Shown: positions 1 to 9,801, counted from the first letter of the stretch. The stretch is DNA of 64,000 nucleotides from an uncultured Clostridia bacterium (GCA_947581925.1 CANPWB010000002.1:1-64000); one strand, 5' to 3'. A program made the numbers and translations. The notes: generated by a model not told the origin, from the sequence alone.

Positions 1-150
1 GGCGCTCACTCTGCACCCGGGGATTCCTCGACAAGCTCGGAATGACAGCTCGGACCAGGGGATCCTTCGACAGGCTCGGAATGACACTTTATAAAACGCT
101 GTCATGTTGAGCGGAGCGTAGCGAAGTCGAAACATCCCCAGGTGTGAAAC
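1..150. repeat. Dispersed intergenic repeat cluster, copy group 1
   Basis: Three tandem elements are visible. Two are of the form GGGGATTCCTCGAC...CTCGGAATGAC (19-46 and 58-85), and one begins GTCATGTTGAGCGGAGCG and ends GTCGAAACATCCCC (101-139). The same elements recur near 5.7, 6.8, 18.4 and 22 kb, always between genes. Each is partly self-complementary. No ORF in them looks real and no transposase is nearby. Positions 150-240 show nothing else recognisable. Confidence 0.85.
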
Positions 151-259
151 ATCCCCCCTCTGTCTGAGCGACTCGGGGTCCCCATAGAAATGAGTGACGA
201 CGAAGCATTTTGTAGAAATGAAACACTTGTGGAACGAATTTTATGGGGTATCAAAGGTA

Positions 260-265
260 TATAAT
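260..265 (+). promoter_or_regulatory. -10 box (TATAAT) for the large lipoprotein gene
   Basis: TATAAT lies 39 bases ahead of the start codon, followed by an A-rich leader and the Shine-Dalgarno AGGAG at 290-294. No good -35 hexamer is seen 17 bases upstream, so the promoter may be weak or activator-dependent. Confidence 0.5.
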
Positions 266-304
266 ATTAAATTATATAAAAACTAAAAAAGGAGAAGCAA
301 AAAA

Positions 305-3300
305 ATGAAGAGAAAAGTTTTAATTTCTGTTCTGGCAATTGCGCTTGTGCTTACGCTTTGCATAGGTATATTTGCGGCATGCGACCCCAAAGAGCCTGCA
401 AAGACCGAGTATACCGTGACATATTCATTAGGCGAGTTTGAAGGCACAGGCACAGCCCCCGCCGCGCAGAAAGTCGAAGAAGGCTCCAAGATCAAGTTGC
501 CCGCTGTGGGCGTGACGTGGGCTGATCACGACTTCCTGGGCTGGAAAGCGGGCGCAGACGGCGAACTGTTGCAAGCCGGCACCGAGGTTGAAGTCAAAGC
601 TGACATCACCTACACCGCGCAGTGGAAAGAAAATGGTACGTTCTACACCGTGAAGTTCAATCTCAACGGTTATGACGGCAACGAGCAAGCTCCCGCCGAC
701 ATCAGAGCAAAAGAAAACTCTGAGATCACTCTTCCGACCATTTCTTTCAAGTGGGGCGAGAAAGTGCTCAGCAAGTGGGAGTTGGGTCAAGGTTCGCTTG
801 AATATCGTGACCCGGGTTCCAAATACACCGTAACCGCAGACGCGACATTCTACGCATTCTGGAGCGAACCCGGTTTGAAGGTCACAGTATATGGTCCCGA
901 CGGCACCAAGCTTGGCGAAGAGAATGCCACAAAGCTTGAGGACAGCTACTCTATATACAATCCTGCGCAAGAGTATGGGCTTGAAGCTCCGGAGAAGACT
1001 TATTTCACCTATCAACTGTATGATCCCGCCACACAGACAAAGAAAGGCGCATTTGACTACAACAATTTCCAAGCTGACGGCGACTTCAGCATTATCGTCG
1101 TTGCCGAAAGCATTGGTGAGCCTGCACAATCCATTGAGGAAAAGTGGGTCGGCATCTATGAATATGAGAATATGATGGGCGGCTATTATACGACTGAGAT
1201 AAGAGAGACAATGATTGATGTCTATATCAATAACGGTCTTGAGACGCTCAATCCGTTTGGTCAATTGAACAAATCGACCATATGGCTCAAGGACGGGCGT
1301 TATATCCTTAGCGAACAACATGATGTTAATCCCGAGAATAAGGATGAAGGCAAGACAAAACCCGCATATTATGCTCTTTCTCTCAGCGAAGATGGCAAAA
1401 CTTTGACAGTGTCCAACTTGTCAGACCCGGAGATCGCGGACTATACTTTCACGAGAAAGCAACTCACCGTAACAGTGCATTATACTCTTGCAAATGCAGA
1501 AAAGTCCGCAAAGTTGGAGGCATCAACCGCAAAGGAAGGTATTAAAATCGCTAAAGGTTACACATTGAATAATCCTGTTGAGGTGCTTGACGACGGAGCG
1601 GCTCTTATGGATGCACTCAAAGTCGGTGAAATCTATAATTTGTACTATTATGATGCCAACGCTGCAGGTCACAAAGGTGCTGCATTTGATAACAGCCATT
1701 TCGAAGCAACCGAGAATTTTGATATCATCATTGTCAAGGAAAGCATAGGAAGTCATGCTACAAGCATTGATCAATCTTGGTATGGAGTATATGCCGGAGA
1801 AGGTAAGTACGGTCAAACTTTCACTTTGGAGATCTCCAATGCGGAGAGTGGCACCATCATATACAATGATGGTATGGATGACATGTCAGGCAAAGTTGGT
1901 GCCGAGGGAACGATATTCAGCACTACAGACGGCAAACTCGTACTTGCTGCAAAGGATTGGTCTGACAGCTATGTCTATTACTACTTCACCAAGAACGCTG
2001 ATGGCACCATCACAATGGAAAGCGACAGTGGCAATGTCACATTCACCAGATGTGATGTGTACAACGTAACAATATATTATCAGCTTAAAGGGGAACAAGA
2101 ACTCAAGAATGTTACGGCTCGTGCAATTGGAATTGACGGGCAATTCACGTTAGATGAGCCTGTAAATTACCTCGAAGCGGATTACGACGCTTTATTTGAG
2201 GAATTTGGCTTTGGTAAGAAATTCGCTTATTATTACTATGACGATACGAAGCAGGACAAGAAGGGCGACGCGTTTGACTGGACCGATTTTGAACCGACGG
2301 CTGATTTCTCGATCATCATAAAGATTGAGACATTCGCAACCAAAGCTGCGCGTATAGATGAATCTTGGGCAGGAACCTACACAGGCACATGTGAGCCGTG
2401 GGGCGACTTTACATTGACGATTTCATCCGTAGAAGGCACGATCAAGCTCAATTACAGAGATGATTTGGAAGACCCCAATCCTGTCGAATCCAGCATTCTA
2501 GATGGAACGATCCTTACGACTGATGACGGCAAGCTTGTTTTCGCTGGAGGTTCCTCTGCAAAATATGCACACTACTATTTCATCACAGAGGACAAAGGCA
2601 AATTCACACTTGACAGTGAATATTATGAGAATGTTGCGCTTACAAAACAAAATGACCCGACTGTTACCATCAATTATAAGATAGATGACCAGATGAAACA
2701 AGTAACAGCTGGCACGGTCGTATATGGCGAAGGGCAATATGCTCTCCTTGATTTGCCTGTAGATTATCTCCCCAAGGGAAATGGTGACGATCCTAACAGC
2801 GATTACGAAAAATTCATGAGCGGTTACGTCTATGGTACTCAAATCAAGTACTATGTCTATACCGATGGTCAAAAGGGCGAAGAGTTCGACGCTACAGGCT
2901 ATTTCAATAGTGACATTGCTATTTTAATTGAAATTGAAGCATTCGCAACTCCCGCAAAAGAAATCGATGCAAAGTATACCGGTTCATTCGCAGGCACACT
3001 TAATGGACATGCTTTCATTTTGACGATCGACGCAACTGCCAAGACGATCAATGTTGATTATGGCACAGCACTCAACCCGATCAATGCAAGCATCGAAGAC
3101 GGCACCATCCTCACGCAAGACGGCAAACTTGTGTTTGTTGAAGGCACCTTACAGTATGTGCATTATTACTACCTCACCGAGAAAGAAGGCGCTTTAACTC
3201 TCGACTGTGAATATACACAAGAGCCTATTGCACTTGTCGCTTCTCTCAAAAACCTAGTAGGTACTTACAAAAGTACGGGGGGGGGCACCCTCGTCGTAAC

Positions 3301-5557
3301 GACATATGCCGCAGGCGAGTATGTTGAGTCTTATGATTTCACAGCTTCCGGCTCTGTGATATACAATGGCGAACTTATTAAAGTTGCTTATGGTCTGAAT
3401 GATGGGACATGGTATATTCAAGGTTATCACAGCGAATATGAGACCATACAAGAAGATGGAGATAGCTATAGTATGGCAAAGTTCTTCTCTGCGACTGTCA
3501 GTGAAGGCACCATAACAGTCGGCGAGACGACGGCATTCACGGGTCGTACCGATCTCGTAAATGCAGATATGTCCGACTTTGCAGGCTATTATAAGCAATC
3601 CGATAACAACCGTTATTGGAGCATCAAAGCAACGCAAAACGAAGATCATGAAGATATCCTCAAAGTGACCTATGGCGATGCGAATCCTCAAGAAGCAAAT
3701 TATGCGATAATCGGTGACTATATCTATCTTACCTATACGTCCCAGAGCTACACCTATGCATACCTGCTGCAAAAAGGTGAGTCTGACTCACTGACGGGCA
3801 CCTACATTGCCCCCGAGAAGGCTCCAGTAGCAATAACATTCAACAAAGCCGACAGATATGCGGACAAGACCAACACCTACACATATACACCTGCTGAAGG
3901 CGCGACGCTTGATATAACTGTAAGTGCGTTTGGCGGCACAGCAGACCTGAAGATAACATCTATCTTGCTCAACTCGTTCACAGCTCCGACTTATGCCGAG
4001 TTGACAATGGCTGTTGGCGATGGCGCTGCTCAAACATACAAGCTGTGGCTTGAAGATGATACTTTGTTCAAGAAGCTCAGCCTTCTCATTGCAGACAAAG
4101 ATTATCATGTGAGTTCTCCGCTTTACACACTGCAAGATGTCACGGGACTCAAAGCACATGGTTTTGCAATAGCGTTGACTGGCGAGGGCAAGATTGAAAT
4201 CTACGACACATCATCGAAAGAAAAGCTCGGTGAGTTGACAAACAAAAGCTATACGGGGGGGGGTACTGATACCCACCCCACCGATACTGTGACCTATGAA
4301 GGAAACGTTAAGGTCAACGATCTCTTGAATGTAATAATCACTAAGCTTGAGTTTGACAATATACCCGATCCTACAACTGTCACAATAACCGGAACCTTTG
4401 GTGGTAAAGAAGCTACCACGACGACAACTTTAAGTTCGAACAATGACTATCCTGGCTACCTACTGGAAGCCCCCAAAGGTAAGCCTAAGCACTATTGGAA
4501 TGTTAACTTTTCAAACGGTGGGTCGTCGGCTACATTTGGCATAGGTATTTATGAGGACGGCACAGTAGTTGTTGCAGAGGGTAGTGGTGACTCATATCGC
4601 GGCACTCTCACCAAATCCGGTGAGAAACCCGCAGAGCCCGAACAACCCAAAGAAGAGGACGTCCAAATCACCGTCAAGGCAGGTGAAGGATGCGCCGAGG
4701 CACAATGGTCCAAGCAGATCACAATCAAGACCGGCACTCGTACATGCGCAGAAATAACCGAACTCTTGGGCGGCGAGGACCAACTTCCCGCAGGCACAAA
4801 CAGGTATTGGTATTTTGCAGGCTACACTGTGAATGGTGAAAACTATTTGAAATCCAAATCAATAGAAATCACCAAGGAGACCACAGAGATCACGCTGTAC
4901 TATAAGGATGGGAAGTGGACTGCATCCGATAAGTCAGGTTCCTTTTCTTTGAATATGGACCACTTTGGTGCGACAACGGGCGAGTTAACATTTTACAATG
5001 AGGAGATGTTTGACGATATAGCAACGTATACCTATACCTACAACCTTGAGGACAACACTATTACGTTGGTAGAGAAAGGCGGCAGTGGAACGGAGATCAA
5101 GGGCACTCTGACTGACGAGACAAAAGCCGGATATACTGACGTATCACCTCACACATTTGGCATCAATATAACTCTTATGTTCAATGACAACCCCATAACT
5201 TTCGGTACAGGTTCTCCGAGTACGGGAGGCACAACTGATACTGATCCGTTCGCAGGTACAACGTGGAGTGGAAAGGCTGACAACATCAACAAAACAGATG
5301 TAACGATTGAATTCACAGCTGATGGTACGATCAAAATTCAATTTGGTTCATATCCCGAACTTACAGGAACTTATAAGTATGCGGATGCAAAACTCACTGT
5401 TGAGTCTGAAGGGAATGCCGTGATGACCAGTGTAGAGATTACAGTGACCTTGACATCTGATGGCAAGAGCATTAATGAATTCACGATCGAATGTGATGAT
5501 GAGGGTTCGGATGGCGAGCATATGACTTATCACATCAAAAATCCCACGAAGGGCTGA
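305..5557 (+). CDS. Giant repeat-rich surface lipoprotein with InlB-type B-repeats
   Basis: The 1750-residue protein starts with a lipoprotein signal peptide: basic MKRK, a hydrophobic core, and a lipobox ending FAAC with Cys at about residue 26. It is therefore predicted to be lipid-anchored on the outer face of the membrane. Residues about 36-190 are two InlB/Listeria-Bacteroides B-repeats (sheet-rich, with FLGW and TYTAQW-like signatures). Four tandem modules of roughly 200 residues follow (about 190-1000), each with a YYYD..KKG.FD core, a DFSII..E segment and a following W.G.Y motif. Later modules resemble lipocalin-like sheet domains joined by Thr-Gly-Gly-Gly linkers. Two linkers are encoded by runs of nine G, possible slippage sites. 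A strong terminator follows. Ligand and role are unknown; adhesin or cell-surface binding is inferred from architecture only. Confidence 0.85.
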   Translation: MKRKVLISVLAIALVLTLCIGIFAACDPKEPAKTEYTVTYSLGEFEGTGTAPAAQKVEEGSKIKLPAVGVTWADHDFLGWKAGADGELLQAGTEVEVKADITYTAQWKENGTFYTVKFNLNGYDGNEQAPADIRAKENSEITLPTISFKWGEKVLSKWELGQGSLEYRDPGSKYTVTADATFYAFWSEPGLKVTVYGPDGTKLGEENATKLEDSYSIYNPAQEYGLEAPEKTYFTYQLYDPATQTKKGAFDYNNFQADGDFSIIVVAESIGEPAQSIEEKWVGIYEYENMMGGYYTTEIRETMIDVYINNGLETLNPFGQLNKSTIWLKDGRYILSEQHDVNPENKDEGKTKPAYYALSLSEDGKTLTVSNLSDPEIADYTFTRKQLTVTVHYTLANAEKSAKLEASTAKEGIKIAKGYTLNNPVEVLDDGAALMDALKVGEIYNLYYYDANAAGHKGAAFDNSHFEATENFDIIIVKESIGSHATSIDQSWYGVYAGEGKYGQTFTLEISNAESGTIIYNDGMDDMSGKVGAEGTIFSTTDGKLVLAAKDWSDSYVYYYFTKNADGTITMESDSGNVTFTRCDVYNVTIYYQLKGEQELKNVTARAIGIDGQFTLDEPVNYLEADYDALFEEFGFGKKFAYYYYDDTKQDKKGDAFDWTDFEPTADFSIIIKIETFATKAARIDESWAGTYTGTCEPWGDFTLTISSVEGTIKLNYRDDLEDPNPVESSILDGTILTTDDGKLVFAGGSSAKYAHYYFITEDKGKFTLDSEYYENVALTKQNDPTVTINYKIDDQMKQVTAGTVVYGEGQYALLDLPVDYLPKGNGDDPNSDYEKFMSGYVYGTQIKYYVYTDGQKGEEFDATGYFNSDIAILIEIEAFATPAKEIDAKYTGSFAGTLNGHAFILTIDATAKTINVDYGTALNPINASIEDGTILTQDGKLVFVEGTLQYVHYYYLTEKEGALTLDCEYTQEPIALVASLKNLVGTYKSTGGGTLVVTTYAAGEYVESYDFTASGSVIYNGELIKVAYGLNDGTWYIQGYHSEYETIQEDGDSYSMAKFFSATVSEGTITVGETTAFTGRTDLVNADMSDFAGYYKQSDNNRYWSIKATQNEDHEDILKVTYGDANPQEANYAIIGDYIYLTYTSQSYTYAYLLQKGESDSLTGTYIAPEKAPVAITFNKADRYADKTNTYTYTPAEGATLDITVSAFGGTADLKITSILLNSFTAPTYAELTMAVGDGAAQTYKLWLEDDTLFKKLSLLIADKDYHVSSPLYTLQDVTGLKAHGFAIALTGEGKIEIYDTSSKEKLGELTNKSYTGGGTDTHPTDTVTYEGNVKVNDLLNVIITKLEFDNIPDPTTVTITGTFGGKEATTTTTLSSNNDYPGYLLEAPKGKPKHYWNVNFSNGGSSATFGIGIYEDGTVVVAEGSGDSYRGTLTKSGEKPAEPEQPKEEDVQITVKAGEGCAEAQWSKQITIKTGTRTCAEITELLGGEDQLPAGTNRYWYFAGYTVNGENYLKSKSIEITKETTEITLYYKDGKWTASDKSGSFSLNMDHFGATTGELTFYNEEMFDDIATYTYTYNLEDNTITLVEKGGSGTEIKGTLTDETKAGYTDVSPHTFGINITLMFNDNPITFGTGSPSTGGTTDTDPFAGTTWSGKADNINKTDVTIEFTADGTIKIQFGSYPELTGTYKYADAKLTVESEGNAVMTSVEITVTLTSDGKSINEFTIECDDEGSDGEHMTYHIKNPTKG
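3277..3285 (+). repeat. G9 homopolymer tract inside the lipoprotein gene
   Basis: Nine consecutive G encode Thr-Gly-Gly-Gly in frame. Tracts of this length are classic slipped-strand sites; gain or loss of one base would truncate the protein near residue 995. Confidence 0.8.
4255..4263 (+). repeat. Second G9 homopolymer tract inside the lipoprotein gene
   Basis: A second run of nine G, again encoding Thr-Gly-Gly-Gly-Thr, lies in the same gene near residue 1320. A related linker near 5225 has the tract broken by an A, so the uninterrupted G runs are not forced by the amino acids. Confidence 0.8.
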
Positions 5558-5600
5558 TCGCACATCAACGATCTTGCACAGCAAGTGAAACAAAATCAAA

Positions 5601-5630
5601 AAGGGCGGGGCAGCGTCCCCGCTCTTTTTT
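5601..5630 (+). terminator. Rho-independent terminator of the lipoprotein gene
   Basis: A ten-pair stem (arm GGGCGGGG, loop CAGCGT, arm CCCCGCTC) runs into six T, 44 bases after the stop codon. Confidence 0.9.
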
Positions 5631-5635
5631 GCGCT

Positions 5636-5832
5636 TTACCCCACAAAAACACTGCGTATTTTTGCGGGGACCCCGATCAAATACCCCATAAAATTCGCTA
5701 CGCTCATTATTATGGGGGACCCCGGTTCGCTCGGAATGACACGCTCGGACTAGGGGATTCCTCGACTGCGCTCGGAATGACAATAGACACCAGGGGATTC
5801 CTCGACTGCGCTCGGAATGACAATAGACACGT
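5636..5832. repeat. Dispersed intergenic repeat cluster, copy group 2
   Basis: This holds a hairpin unit starting TTACCCCACAAAAACACTG (repeated almost exactly near 22205), a second CCCC...GGGG hairpin with an AT-rich arm, and two tandem GGGGATTCCTCGACTGCG...GGAATGAC units (5753-5781, 5793-5821) separated by AATAGACACCA. The rest of the gap to 5968 holds only the Shine-Dalgarno of the next gene. Confidence 0.85.
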
Positions 5833-5968
5833 CCGATTTTTCTTGCGCTTGCTTTTTCGGTTGGGTTTTGCTACAATAATACATAGGGGCAAGCCGACAG
5901 CCGCTAGGGGATAGGGCGGCGCAAACTGCACTGCCAAATTGCCAAAAATAAGGAGAGCCGCTTGACGT

Positions 5969-6817
5969 ATGATCAAAACATCAATTCGTTTCTTTGAGGA
6001 TATACCCGTGCGAGCCGTTTGGAGCGACGAGGACCACAAATGGTGGTTTTGCGCTGTAGACATCGCCGAGGCGCTCTCAAAAAGCAAAAATCCGCGCGTC
6101 TATTGGGCGCAAATGAAGCGGCGCAATCCGCAGTTGATTACAATTTGTAAACAACTGAAACTCACCGCGCGAGACGGGAAAGCCTATCTCACCGATGTGG
6201 TGGACGCAAGCGGAGTCAATACTGTCGTCGCGCTTATCCCAACTAAAAACCGCGAGAACTTTGTGCGTTGGCTGTCCGGCATGGGCAGCAGCATAGACGA
6301 AAAGAGCAAGCAGAAGGCTTACGAGCTGTTTGAAAGTGGGATCATCAATGAGATCGAAGTCGGCACGGTCAAGGGACTCAGACAGATACACGGCTACATT
6401 TTCGGCGGGCTCTATGACTTTGCGGGGCAGATCCGCGCATGCAATATCGCAAAAGGCGGCTTTGCGTTTGCGCCCGCGATGTATCTCAATGAAAACCTCG
6501 CGCTCATAGAGAATATGCCCGAAAGCACCCTTGACGAAATCGTCCGAAAATACGTGGAAATGAACATCGCCCACCCGTTTATGGAAGGGAATGGGCGCAG
6601 TACGCGAATTTGGCTCGACCTCATTTTGAAGAAGAATTTGCGAGTGTGCGTCGATTGGAGCAGGATAGACAAGCACGCCTACCTCGACGCCATGCGCGAA
6701 AGCCCCGTCGACGCGTCGGACATCTTCGACCTCATAAAAAGCGCGCTGACCGACAAGATATCCGACCGCGAACTTTTCATGAAAGGCATTGACTATTCCT
6801 ACTATTACGAGGAATGA
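5969..6817 (+). CDS. Bro-N / Fic-domain fusion protein (putative AMP transferase)
   Basis: Residues 1-about 105 resemble the Bro-N antirepressor fold of phage proteins ([12 protein letters not shown], then [19 protein letters not shown] segments). Residues about 120-265 are a Fic domain with the active-site loop [12 protein letters not shown] (202-213), which keeps the catalytic His and the nucleotide-binding loop. Fic enzymes usually transfer AMP from ATP to target proteins. The last residues, S277-YYY-E281-E282, resemble the C-terminal autoinhibitory motif (S/T)xxxE(G/N) but end in Glu followed by stop. That stop lies inside a dispersed repeat, so the natural C-terminus appears to have been replaced. 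AGGAGAG precedes the start. It stands alone, flanked by repeats on both sides. Target unknown; it may be a toxin or a regulatory enzyme. Confidence 0.85.
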   Translation: MIKTSIRFFEDIPVRAVWSDEDHKWWFCAVDIAEALSKSKNPRVYWAQMKRRNPQLITICKQLKLTARDGKAYLTDVVDASGVNTVVALIPTKNRENFVRWLSGMGSSIDEKSKQKAYELFESGIINEIEVGTVKGLRQIHGYIFGGLYDFAGQIRACNIAKGGFAFAPAMYLNENLALIENMPESTLDEIVRKYVEMNIAHPFMEGNGRSTRIWLDLILKKNLRVCVDWSRIDKHAYLDAMRESPVDASDIFDLIKSALTDKISDRELFMKGIDYSYYYEE

Positions 6818-7005
6818 CAATAGGCACCCGGGGATCCTTTGACAGGCTCAGGATGACACTTTATAAACCTGTCATGTTGAGCGGAGCGTAGCGAAGTCGA
6901 AACATCCCCTTGATAAAGGACGTTCGCATTGCACTAGGGGATCCTTCGACAGGCTCAGGATGACAGCTCGGACCAGGGGATTCCTCGACTGCGCTCGGAA
7001 TGACA
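6808..7005. repeat. Dispersed intergenic repeat cluster, copy group 3, overlapping the Fic gene end
   Basis: The string GGAATGACAATAG.CACC begins in the last codons of the Fic gene. Then come a GGGGATCC...GGATGAC unit (6830-6856), a GTCATGTTGAGC...AACATCCCC unit (6871-6909), and two further GGGGAT(T/C)C...GAATGAC units up to 7003. The composition matches the groups at 1-150 and 5636-5832. Confidence 0.85.
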
Positions 7006-7123
7006 GGTAAAAAAACGCTCGGACAGAGGTTACGTTAATCGCTCGGACACGGTAAACGGGCTCGGACAGAGCTGACGTAAATATCAAGCACTCACGCAGG
7101 AGTTTGGCACTTGCATAACAATC

Positions 7124-7167
7124 AAAAAACGCGAGCGACGGCAAGAATTTGCCTAGCTCGCGTTTTT
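7124..7167 (-). terminator. Terminator of the 855-residue propeller protein gene
   Basis: An outer stem (AAAAAACGCGAGC / GCTCGCGTTTTT) encloses an inner GGCAA..TTGCC hairpin. On the minus strand it ends in a T run, 67 bases past the stop codon. It could also work in the plus direction. The stretch 7005-7123 and 7168-7233 shows nothing else. Confidence 0.8.
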
Positions 7168-7233
7168 AGCTTGGGGTGCAGGGGACGAAGTCCCTTGCCG
7201 AGGTGTGGGCAAGTAGCTCACGTAAATAATAAA

Positions 7234-9801
7234 TTATTTCTCCGGGTCGCTGCGTTTTTTGATGGCGAAGATTGAGACGGATATGCCTGTGCCGGCGATG
7301 AGTACGAGTACGGACAACACTATCGCCACGATCTGCACCGTCGTCAGTCCGCCGATCTTGACCTCGGACGCGCGCATGAAGCCGACGACGTCGCCGTAGC
7401 GCACTTGATAGTAGCCCGCATATGTGGCGAGTATCTCAACCTTCTTGCCGTCCACGATGGGGGTGAGCACGCTTGTTTCGGACATATCGGTGTAGATGTC
7501 CACCGTGCCGCCGACGCGCGCCGCCTTAGCCCTGCCATAGACCGCCTTTGTTTCTTCGGGCTGTTCGGGATGTTCGGGCTGTTGCGGGTCAACGGGCGGG
7601 GCAAGGTCCTCTTCAAGCAGCTCCGCGAGGGCGAAATAGGTCTTGCCGTCATAGCTCACTATGAGCCAGCGGTTGCCGTCATAGCCCGCGCAATCCGACG
7701 CCGCGCGAACGCCCTGTGCGCCCTTTGCGAGCGCTACGCTGCCCTCGTCGAGGTAGGGCAGGCGATACAGCGCGCCGTCCTCTTTCAGCTTGTATGCCTT
7801 GTCGCCGAGGGACGTGGGCGTGACCGCCTCAAAATCCGCCGTCGGAATGATGTACAGTTTGTCGCTGTCCATTGCGTACGCAAGCCCTTCTGCGGGCGCG
7901 ACCTTGTCAAGCACCAGCAGTACGTTTGACGTCGCGGGTATTACGCTGTCCGCTCTGCCGTCTGCCGCGGGTATGAAATACGAAGATATGCCGTCTTTAA
8001 GTTTAGCAAACCGGTAAGTCTCGTCGCTGAGCGCGGGTAGCGCGGGCGGAGTGTAGCCCTCGTCCGACACGGCATCCACGTTCAGCTTGCCGACAAAGCT
8101 CTCCTCCGCGGAGAAGTACAGCTCGTCGCCCGCAAGCGCGCACGACGTCGCCGTCGCTGCGTATTGCGTCGAGCTGAATTCGTACGTAGCCGTCTTTTTG
8201 AGGGACGAGATCGCGTTTTCAAAATATTCCGCCCTGTCGGCGTACAGGACGCAGACGTTGCCCGCATAGTCTACCGCTATATCGCGCGCGGAGGAAAAAT
8301 CGCCCGTGAGCCGCGCGGGGAGCCTGTTGCCTTTTTGATCGAGCATAACAATCTCGCTGTCCGTCAGCGCATAGAAGCAGCGGCTGTCCTTCGCGACAGC
8401 AATGCGTTTCGCGCCATCGAGATCTGAGAGAGGATAGAATGCGTCGCCTATGCACATGTACAGCGAGGCGCCGTCCACAGCATACAGATATGAGTCGTAG
8501 CATACGATGTCGGAAAATTGCGGCGCGTCATTTTCGGGCGCGGGGATAGTAGTAGACTGGATAAGCTCGTCGTCCGATATCTCAAAACTTGCGATGTCGC
8601 CGCTCTCGAGCAGGGCGTATACCTTGTCCGCGTCGCTTGCGAGGCGCAGGGGCTTGCTGTCAAGCGGGTAGGGGATCAGCGAAGCGGCGGATGGGGTGAT
8701 ATAGGCAAGCCGCATATTGTCGCTGTCTGCAACCACTACCGCGCCGCTCGACAAAAGCAGGTCGGAGGGGTTGTCAAGGTGTTTGAGATCGCCGCCCGTC
8801 ATGCTGAGTATCTCCTCGGGCTCGAGCGCGTATTCGCCGCCTTCCTCGGTCGGCTTTTTGAGGCGATAGCCCGTGACGTTGCCGCGCTCTATTGAGTACA
8901 GCTTGTCGCCGTACGCGCAAAAGCTCTCGGGCATAAAGTTGGAGGTGTACAGCTCCTCGCCCGTCTCCTTGTCGAGGCAGATGATCTTGCTGTGATTCTC
9001 TATCTCCTCCGCAGGGGATATTTGCGCGTAAATGACGTCGCCACCGATGAATGCGCTCTGCACAAATCGGGACGGCGTTTTGAGCAAAATTTCGTCGTTT
9101 TTACTGTCATATTTGTAAAGTTGCGCCGTGTTTTTGGCGTCCGTGGTGAAAATGTAGATCACGCCGTCGGAGGCGGCAAAATTCGCTTGCCCAGGGGTCA
9201 CGTCATAGTTGTAGATGTCGCGCTCGGGCTCGTTTATCTGCATGCTTTCGTCATAGGCGGCGATGTGTCCCGCTGTATTTTTTGCATACAGTTTATTCCC
9301 GTCGCTCGCGAAGCAATCCATCTGCTCGGGCGATGTCAATTCTTTCTTTTCGGGCGCGGCGGACATATCCTTCAAATCGAGCGAGTATGTTTCAAAGTGC
9401 GGCGCCGTCCCGACAATTATGACCGCATGCGTACCGACCGCGTAGACGCCATATACAGACTTGCGCGCGGGAGCGTCCTCGTCCGCTCCGCCCGCCGAGG
9501 GAAGAGCCAAAATCGAGGATATGTCATAAAAATATGTTGACAGATCCTCTCCGCGTACGTAGAGCCTGCTTTGCGCGTCGTCGTACACGATGAGATAGCC
9601 CTCATTGGCGGCGACAAGCGTCGGCTGTTCGGATTGGAAATAGTTTTCCGTGGGGAAAACCACCTCAAATGCGTCGCTCGCGCCAGCCTCCGCAAACGCC
9701 GGGGCAGCCACTCCGAACGTTAAAACAACGACAAGCGCAACAGCCGCCGCCAAAATATATAATGAAAAATTCGTGCCTTTCGACAATTTTTTGATATGCA
9801 T
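7234..9801 (-). CDS. Exported beta-propeller protein with SH3-like domain and C-terminal membrane anchor
   Basis: The 855-residue protein has an N-terminal signal peptide (hydrophobic segment about residues 13-37, ending APAFAEA). A long body of short repeated beta-strand motifs follows (YDSYLYAVDG, AYGDKLYSIERG, SDADKVYALLESG), typical of PQQ/Kelch-like propellers. A Pro/Glu-rich spacer (about 730-750) leads to an SH3-like domain (about 755-815, with YYQVRYGDVVGFMRASEVK). A single transmembrane helix (about 820-845) and a KKRSDPEK tail complete it. It should sit outside the cell, held by its C-terminus. No catalytic motif is seen, so a binding or sensing role at the wall is inference. The start is unusual: a -10 box lies only six bases ahead of the ATG and there is no Shine-Dalgarno. 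Confidence 0.8.
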   Translation of the reverse strand: MHIKKLSKGTNFSLYILAAAVALVVVLTFGVAAPAFAEAGASDAFEVVFPTENYFQSEQPTLVAANEGYLIVYDDAQSRLYVRGEDLSTYFYDISSILALPSAGGADEDAPARKSVYGVYAVGTHAVIIVGTAPHFETYSLDLKDMSAAPEKKELTSPEQMDCFASDGNKLYAKNTAGHIAAYDESMQINEPERDIYNYDVTPGQANFAASDGVIYIFTTDAKNTAQLYKYDSKNDEILLKTPSRFVQSAFIGGDVIYAQISPAEEIENHSKIICLDKETGEELYTSNFMPESFCAYGDKLYSIERGNVTGYRLKKPTEEGGEYALEPEEILSMTGGDLKHLDNPSDLLLSSGAVVVADSDNMRLAYITPSAASLIPYPLDSKPLRLASDADKVYALLESGDIASFEISDDELIQSTTIPAPENDAPQFSDIVCYDSYLYAVDGASLYMCIGDAFYPLSDLDGAKRIAVAKDSRCFYALTDSEIVMLDQKGNRLPARLTGDFSSARDIAVDYAGNVCVLYADRAEYFENAISSLKKTATYEFSSTQYAATATSCALAGDELYFSAEESFVGKLNVDAVSDEGYTPPALPALSDETYRFAKLKDGISSYFIPAADGRADSVIPATSNVLLVLDKVAPAEGLAYAMDSDKLYIIPTADFEAVTPTSLGDKAYKLKEDGALYRLPYLDEGSVALAKGAQGVRAASDCAGYDGNRWLIVSYDGKTYFALAELLEEDLAPPVDPQQPEHPEQPEETKAVYGRAKAARVGGTVDIYTDMSETSVLTPIVDGKKVEILATYAGYYQVRYGDVVGFMRASEVKIGGLTTVQIVAIVLSVLVLIAGTGISVSIFAIKKRSDPEK

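Noticed and set aside
428..1321. 297-codon minus-strand frame antisense to the lipoprotein gene
   Set aside because: Shadow of the plus-strand gene; no ribosome site or family pattern.
5585..5914. 109-codon frame across repeat cluster 2
   Set aside because: Consists of translated repeat units and a terminator.
5636..7005. Repeats considered as a CRISPR array
   Set aside because: Units differ in type and length, spacing is irregular, there are no uniform spacers and no cas genes.
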